The notes: generated by a model from the letters alone, not told the origin. A stretch of DNA of 64,000 bases from Shewanella sp. 1CM18E (GCF_023161665.1 NZ_JALNTW010000013.1:1-64000), one strand, 5' to 3'. Shown: positions 17,600 through 27,334, numbered from the stretch's first letter. A program made the numbers and translations.

Positions 17600-18808
17600 C
17601 TAAATTACGTTCAGCAGGGCTTGCTGCATAGTTGAGTTAGCGTCTAACACTTTGGCGTTGGACTGATAGTTGCGTTGGGCTGTCATCAAGTTGACCATTT
17701 CTGCAGTGGTATCAACGTTTGAGCCTTCAAGGTAGCCGCCTGCAATTGCGCCTAATGTGCCAGTTGAAGGTGTACCGATAATTGGCTGACCTGCGGCATT
17801 GGTGGCTGTCCAAGCGTTATTGCTGATTGGAGTCAGGCCATTCGGGTTATTAAAGTCTGCCAGTACAACTTGGCCCTGTAACTGCTCTTGGCCGTTAGTG
17901 TAAGTGCCGTAAAGCATGCCGCTTTCATCTAAACGAATACCGTTTAGTTCACCTGAGGTGTAACCGTTTTGGCTTAAGCTTGAGTTGTTATAATCAGAAG
18001 CATATTGGGTGCTTTTGTCGTAACTTAGGCTTAGATTTAGATCAGATGCACCACCAACAATATTCGGGTCGCTAATATTTAGAGCGAGATCTGCGCCAGC
18101 TACAAGCATACCGTCAGAATTAAACTCCAGTTGATGACCACCGGTTGGGGTCACATCTGTATCGCCCATCATGTAGTGCACAGACCATTTATTATCGTCA
18201 GTTTTAACGTAGTACTGGGTTAGGGCGTGCTCTTTACCAAGTGAGTCATAAGCGGTAACTGTGCTAGATGAGTGATAGGTTGAGGCATCATCAGCATCAA
18301 AAGGTGTCACTGCTGGGTCGATAACTTCTACGCGGGCATCTAAATTAGAAACTAAGCCAATATCGCTGGTCGCTTTTGCTGGTAATGCACCAGCTTGAAC
18401 TTGCAGATCGGTAACATTACCCGTTTGCAGATTACCTGCCGCGCTTACCGAGTAGCCTTGGAGGCGATTGCCTGCAGGATCAGTCACAAAACCGTTGGCA
18501 TCTTGGTTGAACATACCAGCACGAGCGTATGTTGTGGTGCCGTCTTGTGCACTTAATACAAAAAATCCTTCGCCTTGAATGCCCATATCTAGCTGGCGAC
18601 CAGTGTAAGTTAAGCTGCCACTGCTGCTGAAGTTTTGGCTGGTGGACATTACGTTTACACCACCTGCTTGGCCGCCGTTATAGATGGCAGAGAACTCGCT
18701 ACGACCACCGCGGAAACCTACGGTTGAAGAGTTAGCGATGTTATTACTGATAGTGTTTAGATCTTGTGTAGTTGCTTGTAAGCCACTTAACGCAATATTG
18801 AACGACAT
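17600..18808 (-). CDS. flgE: Lateral hook protein FlgE
   Basis: 402 residues. N-terminal SFNIALSGLQATTQDLNTIS and NSSTVGFRGGRSEFSAIYN, and C-terminal EGSNVDTTAEMVNLMTAQRN, are diagnostic. The middle holds the beta-rich hook domains. It polymerises into the hook under FlgD; its length is controlled by LafE. Confidence 0.97.
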   Translation of the reverse strand: MSFNIALSGLQATTQDLNTISNNIANSSTVGFRGGRSEFSAIYNGGQAGGVNVMSTSQNFSSSGSLTYTGRQLDMGIQGEGFFVLSAQDGTTTYARAGMFNQDANGFVTDPAGNRLQGYSVSAAGNLQTGNVTDLQVQAGALPAKATSDIGLVSNLDARVEVIDPAVTPFDADDASTYHSSSTVTAYDSLGKEHALTQYYVKTDDNKWSVHYMMGDTDVTPTGGHQLEFNSDGMLVAGADLALNISDPNIVGGASDLNLSLSYDKSTQYASDYNNSSLSQNGYTSGELNGIRLDESGMLYGTYTNGQEQLQGQVVLADFNNPNGLTPISNNAWTATNAAGQPIIGTPSTGTLGAIAGGYLEGSNVDTTAEMVNLMTAQRNYQSNAKVLDANSTMQQALLNVI

Positions 18809-18831
18809 AAATTGAGCCCTTGATAATTTAG

Positions 18832-19494
18832 TTATGAAACTTCAGAGATTTCCAGCACAGAAATAGTGCCAAGGCCATTACCCAGTTCAGCCATCATCAT
18901 TCCTGATGCGCTGATAAAATGAATTTTTTCGATTTCAGCTTTTACAAAAGTGTCTGCTTTTTTGGTGACGTCGCCAGCGGTAGTGTTAGCAACAATGCTG
19001 TATTCACCAGCAGGAAGCTCTAATGCTTCAGGATCGATAGTAAACGGAGTATCACCGACTTCCTGCGAGCCTAAATTTAAGGTGTGTACTACATCGCCAT
19101 TGGCATCTACGATATCGATATTGAGCTCTTCAACGGCATTGCTTAAGAACACTTTGCCCTCTAATGGCTCACCATCGATGTTAAATTCAGAGGCGGGGAC
19201 CATGGCGTCTTTACCTACTAGTTGTGCTGATTGCACAATGCCGAGGTTTTCCATGATCACCATTTGGGTTGATTGGTTAGCGCGCATTTGCTCTAAGCTT
19301 TCTACTTGAGAAAATTGCGCTAGCTGAGTGACATACTCAGTACCATCAACAGGATTCGTTGGGTCTTGGTTTTGGATCTGCGCAATCATCAAGGTCATAA
19401 ATTCATTCTTGATTGAGGCAGCGTCGTTACCCGGTGAATTAACAATGGCATCGGTTGGGTTAGTGTTGTTATTGCTGGCGCTAGTGACGTTCAT
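18832..19494 (-). CDS. flgD: Lateral hook-capping scaffold FlgD
   Basis: 220 residues. The N-terminal KNEFMTLMIAQIQNQDPTNP and TEYVTQLAQFSQVESLEQM are the conserved FlgD export/cap segment. The remainder carries an FlgD Ig-like and Tudor-like region. It caps the growing hook and is then shed. It is translationally coupled to flgC through TAATG. Confidence 0.96.
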   Translation of the reverse strand: MNVTSASNNNTNPTDAIVNSPGNDAASIKNEFMTLMIAQIQNQDPTNPVDGTEYVTQLAQFSQVESLEQMRANQSTQMVIMENLGIVQSAQLVGKDAMVPASEFNIDGEPLEGKVFLSNAVEELNIDIVDANGDVVHTLNLGSQEVGDTPFTIDPEALELPAGEYSIVANTTAGDVTKKADTFVKAEIEKIHFISASGMMMAELGNGLGTISVLEISEVS

Positions 19495-19913
19495 TATTTA
19501 GCTCCTAGTTGCAGTAAGCCTTGCTGCATTGAGCGGGCTCGATTCATGATTTCCACATTGGTTTCAAATGAACGACTAGCAGCCATCATGTCGGCCATTT
19601 CTTCTACGGTATTAACGTTGGAATAAGCGACATAGCCTTGTTCGTCGGCGTAGGGATGATCTGGTTCGTAACGTAGATCGAGTGGTGCATCAGATTGCAC
19701 AATCGCCGCGACTTCAACGTGAGCTCCAGCGACTTGGCCGTCTTGAGTTTGTTGGTAAATAGTCGAAAACACGGGTTTGAGAGCACGAAAGGCTTCGTCA
19801 GGAGTTTCGGCTGCTGCATCAGCATTTGCGAGGTTACTGGCTACAGTGTTTAAGCGTATGGTTTGGGCGTTCATGCCCGCACCGGCAATTTGATAGATTT
19901 CTGCAAATGACAT
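19494..19913 (-). CDS. flgC: Lateral proximal rod protein FlgC
   Basis: 139 residues with MSFAEIYQIAGAGMNAQTIR and LNTVASNLANADA at the N terminus, and YSNVNTVEEMADMMAASRSF at the C terminus, all FlgC features. It ends in a one-base overlap with flgD and lies six bases after flgB. Confidence 0.96.
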   Translation of the reverse strand: MSFAEIYQIAGAGMNAQTIRLNTVASNLANADAAAETPDEAFRALKPVFSTIYQQTQDGQVAGAHVEVAAIVQSDAPLDLRYEPDHPYADEQGYVAYSNVNTVEEMADMMAASRSFETNVEIMNRARSMQQGLLQLGAK

Positions 19914-19919
19914 AGTGGC

Positions 19920-20270
19920 TTACTGACCTTCGATTGCTGTGCGTAAACCTGAAATTTTCATATTGAGAAAAGTCAGGCTGGTTTGGTAATCCATAGCGTT
20001 TTGTGAATAGCGCGCTTGTTCTTTACCAAGTTCGACCGTGTTTTGATCGGCTGATGTTTGGTAAGGCACGCGATAACTTGCTTGATAATTACGGTCTGGA
20101 GACATGCCAGCATTGATCTGCAACATCACATTTTTAAAGTCGAGATCACGTGCTTTATAGCCAGGAGTTTCGGCATTGGCTAAGTTACCGGCCAAGACTT
20201 TGCTGCGTTCAACGCGAAAGTCTAAAGTGTGTGGATGAATGCCTAATGCGGCATCAAGGTTGATAGCCAT
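19920..20270 (-). CDS. flgB: Lateral proximal rod protein FlgB
   Basis: 116 residues; LAGNLANAETPGYKARDLDF is the FlgB signature. It is the first gene of the minus-strand rod/hook operon flgBCDEFGHIJKL and diverges from flgA. It forms the innermost rod ring next to FliE. Confidence 0.95.
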   Translation of the reverse strand: MAINLDAALGIHPHTLDFRVERSKVLAGNLANAETPGYKARDLDFKNVMLQINAGMSPDRNYQASYRVPYQTSADQNTVELGKEQARYSQNAMDYQTSLTFLNMKISGLRTAIEGQ

Positions 20271-20315
20271 TACGACTCCTAGTATGGTATGTCCAAATTT
20301 ATTGCTGCATGAACA

Positions 20316-20331
20316 ATCAATTAGTGTGCCA
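20316..20331 (-). promoter_or_regulatory. Probable sigma-54 promoter of the flgB operon
   Basis: Minus-strand TGGCACACTAATTGAT has a perfect -24 element (TGGCAC), and its -12 element has correct spacing but carries GA instead of the usual GC. It lies 46 bases before the flgB ATG. Given the perfect site at lafB, a LafK-dependent promoter is plausible but weaker. Confidence 0.5.
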
Positions 20332-20354
20332 GTATTATTAGTTTAGGATTTTCA

Positions 20355-21101
20355 ATGGTTTGCTCTAAATATACCTCGGCTAACGGAATCTGTATTTCCT
20401 ACTTCCTCCTCGCTATTTCCTGTTTGTTTCCGCTACAAAGTGTCGCGAAAACCATCAATGAAACCGAGCAACAAATCGAACTCGCAATGCAGCAGTTATT
20501 GCACAGTGAAATGCAGCAATGGCAACAACAGGCTGGGTTAAAACAACTCGATTTTAAGCTGCAAATTAAGGTGCCATCAGGCGCAAAACGTCTGCCTTTG
20601 TGCCTGTCTCCATTAACATTTGATAGTGCCAGTGGCTTGCCTATCGGCAATGTGCAGCGCAAAGTCAGCTGCAGTGACCAAGGCTGGAATCTATATGTGC
20701 GTGCATCTGTTGATGTAACTGCGACAATTCCGGTGGCTAATCGAGTGCTAAAACGTGGCGCGGTTATTAGTGCTGTAGATATTGAGTGGCGCAGCGTTCA
20801 ACTAGGCATGAGTGATAGAGATCTAGTTACTCAGTCACAACAGATTATTGGTCAGCAGGTTTTGCGCAAAATTCGCCGTTATAAAGCGATTAAGGTAGTG
20901 CAATTAAGCTCTCCACAATGGGTTAATATTGGTGACCGAGTGATAATTGAGGCGAGTAGCAATGGTTTTTATGCCAATATGCAAGGCGAGGCGCTCGAAG
21001 CGGGTGGGGAAGGGCAAGCTATTAGGGTTAGAAACCTAAGTTCAGGCAAGGTCATTGTGGCTTACCCTTTAGCTCCGGGACGAGTGGCGACCAAGTTTTA
21101 A
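20355..21101 (+). CDS. flgA: Lateral P-ring assembly chaperone FlgA
   Basis: 248 residues with a signal peptide (hydrophobic residues 12-31, cut near VAKT). The C-terminal SAF-type domain is clear: VLKRGAVISAVDIEWRSV near residue 133, then WVNIGDRVIIEASSNGF and GQAIRVRNLSSGKVIVA. It helps FlgI form the P ring in the periplasm. It is divergent from flgB and heads flgAMN, the usual arrangement. Confidence 0.95.
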   Translation: MVCSKYTSANGICISYFLLAISCLFPLQSVAKTINETEQQIELAMQQLLHSEMQQWQQQAGLKQLDFKLQIKVPSGAKRLPLCLSPLTFDSASGLPIGNVQRKVSCSDQGWNLYVRASVDVTATIPVANRVLKRGAVISAVDIEWRSVQLGMSDRDLVTQSQQIIGQQVLRKIRRYKAIKVVQLSSPQWVNIGDRVIIEASSNGFYANMQGEALEAGGEGQAIRVRNLSSGKVIVAYPLAPGRVATKF

Positions 21102-21187
21102 GGGGCATAATTTAATTATCTGGTGATTTCAGATTAAAGCCAAAGTGTCGCTTTAATGGGTTATTGGGCGAAATTGAGATAACCGAT

Positions 21188-21469
21188 ATGGAAATAAGTA
21201 AGTTAAACAGCACAATCCATACTGAATTGGCGACGAGTAAAAATAAAACTCCAGTGACTCAGGTTGCTGACACGCCAGCACCAGCTATGATGCCACAGCA
21301 AGAAGTCAGTGATGATTGTCGCTTGATTGAAGCAGCACAACCTCAATTAGAGCAGTTGCCTGACTTTGATTTGAGCAAAGTTGCACAAGTGCGTCAGTCA
21401 TTAATTGATGGCAGTTTTAAGTTGGATCTCGAGCAATTAGCTGAAACTATGGTTCAGCAACATGGATAA
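21188..21469 (+). CDS. flgM: Lateral anti-sigma-28 factor FlgM
   Basis: 93 residues from the ATG at 21188 (GAG nine bases upstream); a TTG-initiated extension is less likely. The disordered N-terminal half precedes a C-terminal sigma-binding region (DFDLSKVAQVRQSLIDGSFK, LDLEQLAETMV) typical of FlgM. It should hold LafS until it is exported through the finished hook-basal body. It overlaps flgN by eight bases. Confidence 0.92.
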   Translation: MEISKLNSTIHTELATSKNKTPVTQVADTPAPAMMPQQEVSDDCRLIEAAQPQLEQLPDFDLSKVAQVRQSLIDGSFKLDLEQLAETMVQQHG

Positions 21470-21920
21470 CCCTGTACCGACTAAGCGTGAATTAGTACAG
21501 GCGATAGTGCGCGGTATTAAACAAGATACTGAAAGCTATAAACAGCTAAAAAAGCTGTTGCATCGTCAGCGGGAATTGATGCAATGCCGCGATAATCGTG
21601 GCTTAAATATACATAACAAGCTGCAAACTGAACTTTGTGACGACTTGATGTTGAAAGCTAATCAGCGTCGACAAATGTTGGAGTCATTAGGTTTTGCTGG
21701 TAATGCCAGCGGGATGCAGAGTTTAATTGGTAAAATGCCGCCAGCCTCATCAGCTCAAGTGGCTAACTTGTGGCAAAACTTGCTGCAAACCGTAAAAGAA
21801 AGCCAGCAAGTCAATGAGGCTAATGGTAAGTTGCTGGTCGCTCAACAAGAGGTGATCAGTCAGTTGTTACATCCAAATGGTGATAACGGCCATGACTATG
21901 GCAATGTGCGCTCATTTTAA
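21462..21920 (+). CDS. flgN: Lateral export chaperone FlgN
   Basis: 152 residues, helical, no transmembrane segment. It has the FlgN-family pattern of a long N-terminal helix (AIVRGIKQDTESYKQLKKLL) and a C-terminal LWQNLLQTVKESQQVNEANG segment. FlgN chaperones FlgK and FlgL. Position after flgM and size support the call. Confidence 0.88.
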   Translation: MDNPVPTKRELVQAIVRGIKQDTESYKQLKKLLHRQRELMQCRDNRGLNIHNKLQTELCDDLMLKANQRRQMLESLGFAGNASGMQSLIGKMPPASSAQVANLWQNLLQTVKESQQVNEANGKLLVAQQEVISQLLHPNGDNGHDYGNVRSF

Positions 21921-22002
21921 AACTGCTTTTTGGGCTAATTATAATGGCCTGCTAGAAGTGGACTCATTGTATAAGTTAACGACCTAAGTTAATTGTATGG
22001 CG

Positions 22003-22017
22003 CTTGATGTCATCAAG
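22003..22017. terminator. Possible terminator between converging flgN and fliJ
   Basis: A perfect seven-base inverted repeat CTTGATG/CATCAAG with a single central base, immediately before the fliJ stop. There is almost no loop and no T run, so this is tentative; it might instead be a protein-binding palindrome. Confidence 0.3.
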
Positions 22018-22022
22018 TGCTG

Positions 22023-22436
22023 TTAAGCGCGAACATAACGCGCGGCTAAATCATCCAGCTGTTTTTGTTCCTGCTTTTGCTGTAATTGCTTATGTTGCTG
22101 TACACGTTCATTGTACAGCCACTGAATGCTTTGCTGGCGCCCCAATTGTTTACGCCATAGGCCATGTACACGCTGCTGCTCTTGCTGCAGTAATAGCTGC
22201 TTGCGAGTGAGCTGTTTGAGCATAGGTTCTATCACCTGACACATTTGCGCATTATTTTGCAGTAGCATGGCAGATGCACAGCGACTATTTGCTTGAGAGT
22301 AGTCGCTTATCATCTGACCTAATTGCTGCTTTTGCTGCTCGATACGGCTGATTTGCTGTTGAGCGGCCGTTTTTTGTAGACCTAATTGACTTAGTTTTTT
22401 CTCTTCTTGCTGGCACAAAATCTGTAATTGCTTCAT
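22023..22436 (-). CDS. fliJ: Lateral export-apparatus stalk protein FliJ
   Basis: 137 residues, almost entirely coiled coil and very rich in Gln and Lys. It has no motif beyond the heptad pattern, as for all FliJ proteins. It overlaps fliI by four bases in the fliEFGHIJ order. FliJ links the FliI ATPase ring to FlhA. The call rests on position, size and coiled coil. Confidence 0.87.
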   Translation of the reverse strand: MKQLQILCQQEEKKLSQLGLQKTAAQQQISRIEQQKQQLGQMISDYSQANSRCASAMLLQNNAQMCQVIEPMLKQLTRKQLLLQQEQQRVHGLWRKQLGRQQSIQWLYNERVQQHKQLQQKQEQKQLDDLAARYVRA

Positions 22437-23788
22437 TTAGGTGTTTCTTCGTTGCAGGCAAAGCCCATTTGAGCGACAAGTTGCGCTAATGCGCTGAGAC
22501 TCTGAGATAAGTCTGCTTGGCTATGGGTTTCTTGGCGTAGAAAGGCTGCCATTTGCGGATAAGCACTTACTGCCATGTCCATTTCTTGATCGTGTCCAGC
22601 TTGATAACCACCAAGTGGCAGAAGCTCTTTTACTTCGTTATAGCGACTGTTGAGGTGTCTAAACCATTGGGCTTGCTTTAGCGTTTCAGGGCTAGCAACT
22701 TGCGATGCTAAACGGCTCACCGATGCACCGATATCTATTGCTGGAAAATGCCCTTGTTCGGCAAGTTTACGATTAAGCACGATATGACCATCTAAAATTG
22801 CCCGAGCAGAATCAGCGATTGGATCTTGCTGGTCGTCACCCTCGGTCAGTACGGTATAAAAAGCGGTAAGAGTACCCGTTGGGTGCTGGCTGTTACCGGC
22901 CATTTCAACCAAGCTTGGCAACAACGCAAATGCTGAAGGTGGGTAACCTTTGGTTGCTGGTGGCTCACCTAAGCTAAGTGCAATTTCTCGTTGTGCTTGT
23001 GCGTAACGAGTTAGCGAATCGACTAACATTAATACTTGCTTGCCTTGGTCACGATACCCCGCTGCGACTTGATGGCATAAGCGCATCGCGCGCATGCGCA
23101 TTAACGGTGTGGTATCGGCTGGTGCAGCAATAACAACGGCACGTTTACGACCTTCTTCACCAAGCGCTTCTTCAATAAATTCTCTAACTTCACGGCCACG
23201 TTCACCAATTAAGCCAACGACCACAATGTCGGCTTCAGTAAAGCGGGTCATCATGCCGAGTAACACACTTTTACCGACTCCCGAGCCTGCAAATAAGCCA
23301 AGGCGTTGTCCGCGACCAACCGGTAGCAATGAGTTAATTGCTCTGATCCCAACATCTAACGGTTCGCGAATAGGTTTACGCTTTAGCGGGTTAGTGGTTT
23401 TAAATTGCAGCGGCACTTGCGGTAGGTGCTTGATGCAACCTAACTCATCTAAAGGTTGACCTAAACCATCGAGTACTCGGCCGAGTAGGCCTAAGCCTGT
23501 AGGTATTTGATAGCGCCCCTCAATGGGCATCACCCTCGCGCCAGGCATTAAGCCGTTGGCATGCTCAATGGGCATTAAACAAAGAGTATCCTTATGGAAG
23601 CCAACGACTTCGGCTTCCACGAGATGGTTATCGCGACACTCAATATGACAACGATCACCTGTGGCTAACTGGCAGCCTACGGCTTCAAGCAATAAGCCGT
23701 TTACTCGAGTTAAACGGCCATAAACTTGGGCAACTGGCACTTTGGGCCAGTTTAAAATATCCGCGTTAAGCTTCAACTTTGGCCTCAT
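22433..23788 (-). CDS. fliI: Lateral flagellar export ATPase FliI
   Basis: 451 residues from the ATG giving MRPKLKLN; a longer frame reaches 23833. Walker A is GLFAGSGVGKSVLLG, the segment GLIGERGREVREFIEE and Walker B-like QVLMLVDSLTRYAQAQREIA are all intact, as is the FliI GYPPSAFALLPSLVEMAGN segment. It energises flagellar type III export. It overlaps fliH by about 23 bases. Confidence 0.97.
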   Translation of the reverse strand: MRPKLKLNADILNWPKVPVAQVYGRLTRVNGLLLEAVGCQLATGDRCHIECRDNHLVEAEVVGFHKDTLCLMPIEHANGLMPGARVMPIEGRYQIPTGLGLLGRVLDGLGQPLDELGCIKHLPQVPLQFKTTNPLKRKPIREPLDVGIRAINSLLPVGRGQRLGLFAGSGVGKSVLLGMMTRFTEADIVVVGLIGERGREVREFIEEALGEEGRKRAVVIAAPADTTPLMRMRAMRLCHQVAAGYRDQGKQVLMLVDSLTRYAQAQREIALSLGEPPATKGYPPSAFALLPSLVEMAGNSQHPTGTLTAFYTVLTEGDDQQDPIADSARAILDGHIVLNRKLAEQGHFPAIDIGASVSRLASQVASPETLKQAQWFRHLNSRYNEVKELLPLGGYQAGHDQEMDMAVSAYPQMAAFLRQETHSQADLSQSLSALAQLVAQMGFACNEETPK

Positions 23789-24512
23789 GTTCGTCTGCCG
23801 CAGTTGCTTGCGTGTCTTGTAGGTGCGCTTCAACTTGTGCCATACAGCGATTAAGTCGACTTTCTACTGAGGCGTCGGCGTCAGCTGTTTCACTAACAAT
23901 ACGACAGCCGCCAGCGCTGATGCTTGGATCAGCGACTAAGCTCCAAGATTGCACTTTATCTGCAGCTAATTCTTTGAGCTTATCTACCGCGCTTGGCTCT
24001 AAGTGAATTTTAACCTGAGTCGGGTCGTCTGGCAGTGCTGCCAATGTTTCCTCGATTAAGGTTAAAATCTGCTGTGGTTGCAGGGTAAGTTCGCAGCGAA
24101 TCACTTGTAGCGATACTCGGCGGACTAGGTCGAGAATTAACGACTGTTGCTGCAATATTTGTTGATTATGGCCTTCTTCGAGCACAGCTTGGAGGGCGCC
24201 AAGTGGTGCAATTAGGCTATTGAGTTGATCTTCAATACTGTCTTTACCCTTTTGCTGCCCCTCAATGCGGCCTTGGTTAAATCCTGCTGCGTAGCCAGCT
24301 TGGCGACCTTCTTCTTCACCTGAGCTATAACCTGCAAGGTGGCCTTTTTGCACGCCTTCATCATAGCCTTTGTCGAAAGCTTGTTGAAAATCTTGCCAGC
24401 CAGAAGCTTCAGTTTCATTACCGGTTTCAATCAATGGTGAAAAACGGTGGCGGCGAGGGTGTTGGCCTACTAGGCGCCAGCGTGGATCAGCTTTATTCGT
24501 TGTATTCGTCAT
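23766..24512 (-). CDS. fliH: Lateral export ATPase regulator FliH
   Basis: 248 residues. The middle contains the GxxxG-repeat helix typical of FliH (DKGYDEGVQKGHLAGYSSGE ... GRQAGYAAGFNQGRIEGQQK, about residues 47-92), followed by the FliH C-terminal domain. It links FliI to the C ring. Its start overlaps the fliG stop as TAATG. Confidence 0.94.
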   Translation of the reverse strand: MTNTTNKADPRWRLVGQHPRRHRFSPLIETGNETEASGWQDFQQAFDKGYDEGVQKGHLAGYSSGEEEGRQAGYAAGFNQGRIEGQQKGKDSIEDQLNSLIAPLGALQAVLEEGHNQQILQQQSLILDLVRRVSLQVIRCELTLQPQQILTLIEETLAALPDDPTQVKIHLEPSAVDKLKELAADKVQSWSLVADPSISAGGCRIVSETADADASVESRLNRCMAQVEAHLQDTQATAADEHEAKVEA

Positions 24513-25525
24513 TATTCCACAACCTGTTCTTCAAATAGCTGCAGCTCAATTTCACCCTCGTCCATCATCTGTTTTGCTAGCTCCATAATTTCTTTACGGG
24601 CGGCAATAGCTTGGCTTAAAGGTACTGTGCCAATGGCTTCAATTTGGGTTTCGATTGCTGATGACATACGTTTAGGTAGTGCGTTAAGCAAGGCTTGTTT
24701 TAACTCGTTTTCAATACCTTTTAGCGCCAGAGCCAATACATCGGCTGGCACTACAGCCATGATTGTTTGTAAGGTTTCAGGTTTTTGGCGGCCTAGAATG
24801 ATAAAGTCGAACATATTGTCAGCCACATTGCTGGCAAGTTGTTTGTCGTGCAGTTTGAGCATTTCCATAAGCTGCTCACGATCACCGTCAAAACGGTTAA
24901 GAATATCGGCAACTTGGCGTATGCCGCTTACTTGGGTATGGCTTTTATCCATAGCGTTAAGCATGCAGCGCTCTACCAGTTGCTTTAATTCATCAACCAC
25001 TTCACGGTCGATATCACCGAGTTGGGCAATACGCAGCAGCACTTCATCTTGACCTTCTGCAGGCAGGCTTTGTAGTACTAATGCGGCATTTTCTGGCGGT
25101 AAAAGACCAAGTAGCACCGCTTGTAATTGGCAATGCTCGTTAGCTATTTCTCGCGCCAGTAGTTGCGGGTCAACCCATTCAAGACGTTTAACTAAAATCT
25201 TAATTTCATCGCCATAAATGGTGTCGATTAAGCTTTTTGCCACCCGATCACCTAAGGCTAAATCTAAGGTTTTTTGCAGATAAGTGCGTGAGGCGCGCGC
25301 GATACCAGATTGCTCTTGGTAGCGATTAAAAAAGCGCTCAATTACCGCTTCAGCTTCTTGTTGAGTAATGCTGGCAAGTCGCGCCATCTTGTAACTTAAC
25401 TGCTGTACATCGTTCTTATCTAGATGCGCCATAACTTGAGCTGCAGCTTCTTCACCCATGCTCAATAACAGCATGGCAGCTTGCTCTAGGTTATCCATTT
25501 TTAGTGTGATTGCATTATTGTTCAC
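24512..25525 (-). CDS. fliG: Lateral rotor switch protein FliG
   Basis: 337 residues, normal length. N-terminal AAMLLLSMGEEAAAQVMAHL binds FliF. The middle and C-terminal domains include NMFDFIILGRQKPETLQTIM and LKGIENELKQALLNALPKRM, the charged torque helix facing LafT. It forms the rotor face of the C ring. Confidence 0.96.
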   Translation of the reverse strand: MNNNAITLKMDNLEQAAMLLLSMGEEAAAQVMAHLDKNDVQQLSYKMARLASITQQEAEAVIERFFNRYQEQSGIARASRTYLQKTLDLALGDRVAKSLIDTIYGDEIKILVKRLEWVDPQLLAREIANEHCQLQAVLLGLLPPENAALVLQSLPAEGQDEVLLRIAQLGDIDREVVDELKQLVERCMLNAMDKSHTQVSGIRQVADILNRFDGDREQLMEMLKLHDKQLASNVADNMFDFIILGRQKPETLQTIMAVVPADVLALALKGIENELKQALLNALPKRMSSAIETQIEAIGTVPLSQAIAARKEIMELAKQMMDEGEIELQLFEEQVVE

Positions 25526-25548
25526 GGCTTGGGTTACCTATTTTTTGG

Positions 25549-27261
25549 CTATGCCTGTTGATTAACTTGTTCGTTGTCACGATCGCTGATCCAGTGGGAT
25601 ATGACTTCAGCTACGCGTGCTGGTTCTTGGGTTGCCAGCAAGCTTAAGTGGTCCATTTGCACCGTTAAAGGCGAACCTGGTGCAGGTAGACTTAGGCTAC
25701 TGGTCCAGCTGTTTTTGGCCTTAATATTATCTAGCGGTACTAAGGAGTCGTTTTGTTGCTGATTAGTGAGGGCTTCATTGGCCTCAGCTGCTGGCGACAT
25801 GAGTGGTATTGCTGAGTCTTGCTGTGCGTCTTTACTACCATACTCAACGGTACGGGTTAGGTGCTGCACGAGTGGACGCAAGACAAAGAAAATCATCCCT
25901 AAACCTAAGATGGCACCAATGAAATAGCGCAAATAGGCTTGATAGCTTTCACCTTGCCACCAAGGTAGCGGTTCAAACTCAACCAGCTTAACCGGCGCAA
26001 AATTGAAACTACTGATACTGAATTGGTCACCACGATTGGCGGTGTAGCCAATAGCGCCTTGCACCATATTACTTATTTGGTCGAGTTGCGGCTGAGTCCA
26101 GCCTGCTTCACCTGCTGCTTGATTATTTAGCAATACGGCAATAGATAGGCTCTCTAACTGCATTTGTTGGTAGCGAGTGTGTTTAACTGAGCGACCGACC
26201 TCAAACTGACGACTTTGCTGTTGGTTCAAATTCGTGCTGGCATTGTTGGCTGCTGGATTGGCTGTTGGTGGCTGATTGCTTAATGCGCCGGGGATCCCTA
26301 ATGCCATATCACCGTTACTTTGATTGGTGCTTTGGTTTTCTTGGACGACAACCGTTTGTGGATCAACTGACTCGCGAGTTTCTTCTACTTCGTTAAAGTT
26401 AACTTTTGCAGCAACTTGTACTTGGAAGTTATCTTGACCAAGGATGGGTAGCAGCATGCTAGAAGCGCGGTTGATAAGAATTTGCTCTAGCTCTTGGGTG
26501 TATTCAAGTTGCTTGTCGCGTGCTTGAGTCATATCTTGGTTAGCGTTGAGCTCGGCGCTTAAATGGTTACCTTCTTGGTCAACAATCTGTACTTGTTCTG
26601 ATGTCATGCCAGTGACACTGCCAGCAACTAAATTGGCAATAGAGGTAATTTGTTCAGGCTTTAAGTGCTGACCGGCATATAGATCTAGCATAACTGACGC
26701 GGTTGGCAGTTCAGGTTGCTGACGAATAAATAAGGTTTTTTTCGGAATAGCTAAATGCACTCGGGCTGTTTTTACCGCCTTTAATGCCATGATGGTGCGT
26801 GATAATTCGCCCTCAAGACTATAACGGTATTTAGCTTGCTCCATAAATTGGCTAGTGCCAATGGCAGAGGACTCAAGCGACTCCATACCCGATGGTACTT
26901 TAGCTTTAACACCGCGAGCTGCGAGTAACATTCTGGCGTGGCCGAGCTTATCTTCAGGCACTAGAACCAAACCACTAGTTGGGTCAAGACGATAGCTGAG
27001 CCCTTCAGCATCTAGCACTTCAACAATATGTGCAGTTTCAACATTTTCCTGATCACCATACAAGGGTCGATAACCTTGGCCTGTACTCCAAAGCATCAAT
27101 ACGATGACACAGGCTGCGACAATGGCCATGATTGCTAAAGTGGCGGCGTGACGGTCGCCTAAGCTGAACTGCTGCCATTTTTGTTTTAGGGTTCCAAGAT
27201 GATCACTTTTACTTGAAGCATCGGTTATTGCAGGGCTTGTTTGAGTCAATGTTGTTGACAT
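25549..27261 (-). CDS. fliF: Lateral MS-ring protein FliF
   Basis: 570 residues. One N-terminal transmembrane helix (about 41-59), the ring-building motifs (YRPLYGDQENVETAHIVEVL and ALEGELSRTI-like YSLEGELSRTIMALKAVKTA), and a C-terminal helix (about 440-460, FIGAILGLGMIFFVLRPLV) with a cytoplasmic tail that binds FliG. A Gln/Asn-rich loop lies at about 300-350. It forms the base on which rod and C ring assemble. Confidence 0.96.
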   Translation of the reverse strand: MSTTLTQTSPAITDASSKSDHLGTLKQKWQQFSLGDRHAATLAIMAIVAACVIVLMLWSTGQGYRPLYGDQENVETAHIVEVLDAEGLSYRLDPTSGLVLVPEDKLGHARMLLAARGVKAKVPSGMESLESSAIGTSQFMEQAKYRYSLEGELSRTIMALKAVKTARVHLAIPKKTLFIRQQPELPTASVMLDLYAGQHLKPEQITSIANLVAGSVTGMTSEQVQIVDQEGNHLSAELNANQDMTQARDKQLEYTQELEQILINRASSMLLPILGQDNFQVQVAAKVNFNEVEETRESVDPQTVVVQENQSTNQSNGDMALGIPGALSNQPPTANPAANNASTNLNQQQSRQFEVGRSVKHTRYQQMQLESLSIAVLLNNQAAGEAGWTQPQLDQISNMVQGAIGYTANRGDQFSISSFNFAPVKLVEFEPLPWWQGESYQAYLRYFIGAILGLGMIFFVLRPLVQHLTRTVEYGSKDAQQDSAIPLMSPAAEANEALTNQQQNDSLVPLDNIKAKNSWTSSLSLPAPGSPLTVQMDHLSLLATQEPARVAEVISHWISDRDNEQVNQQA

Positions 27262-27334
27262 GTTTTAGTTATCCTCACTTAAACCGACAGTGGTTTTTAA
27301 GTGTTATCGCAATGAATAAAGAATTAGGGCTGGG

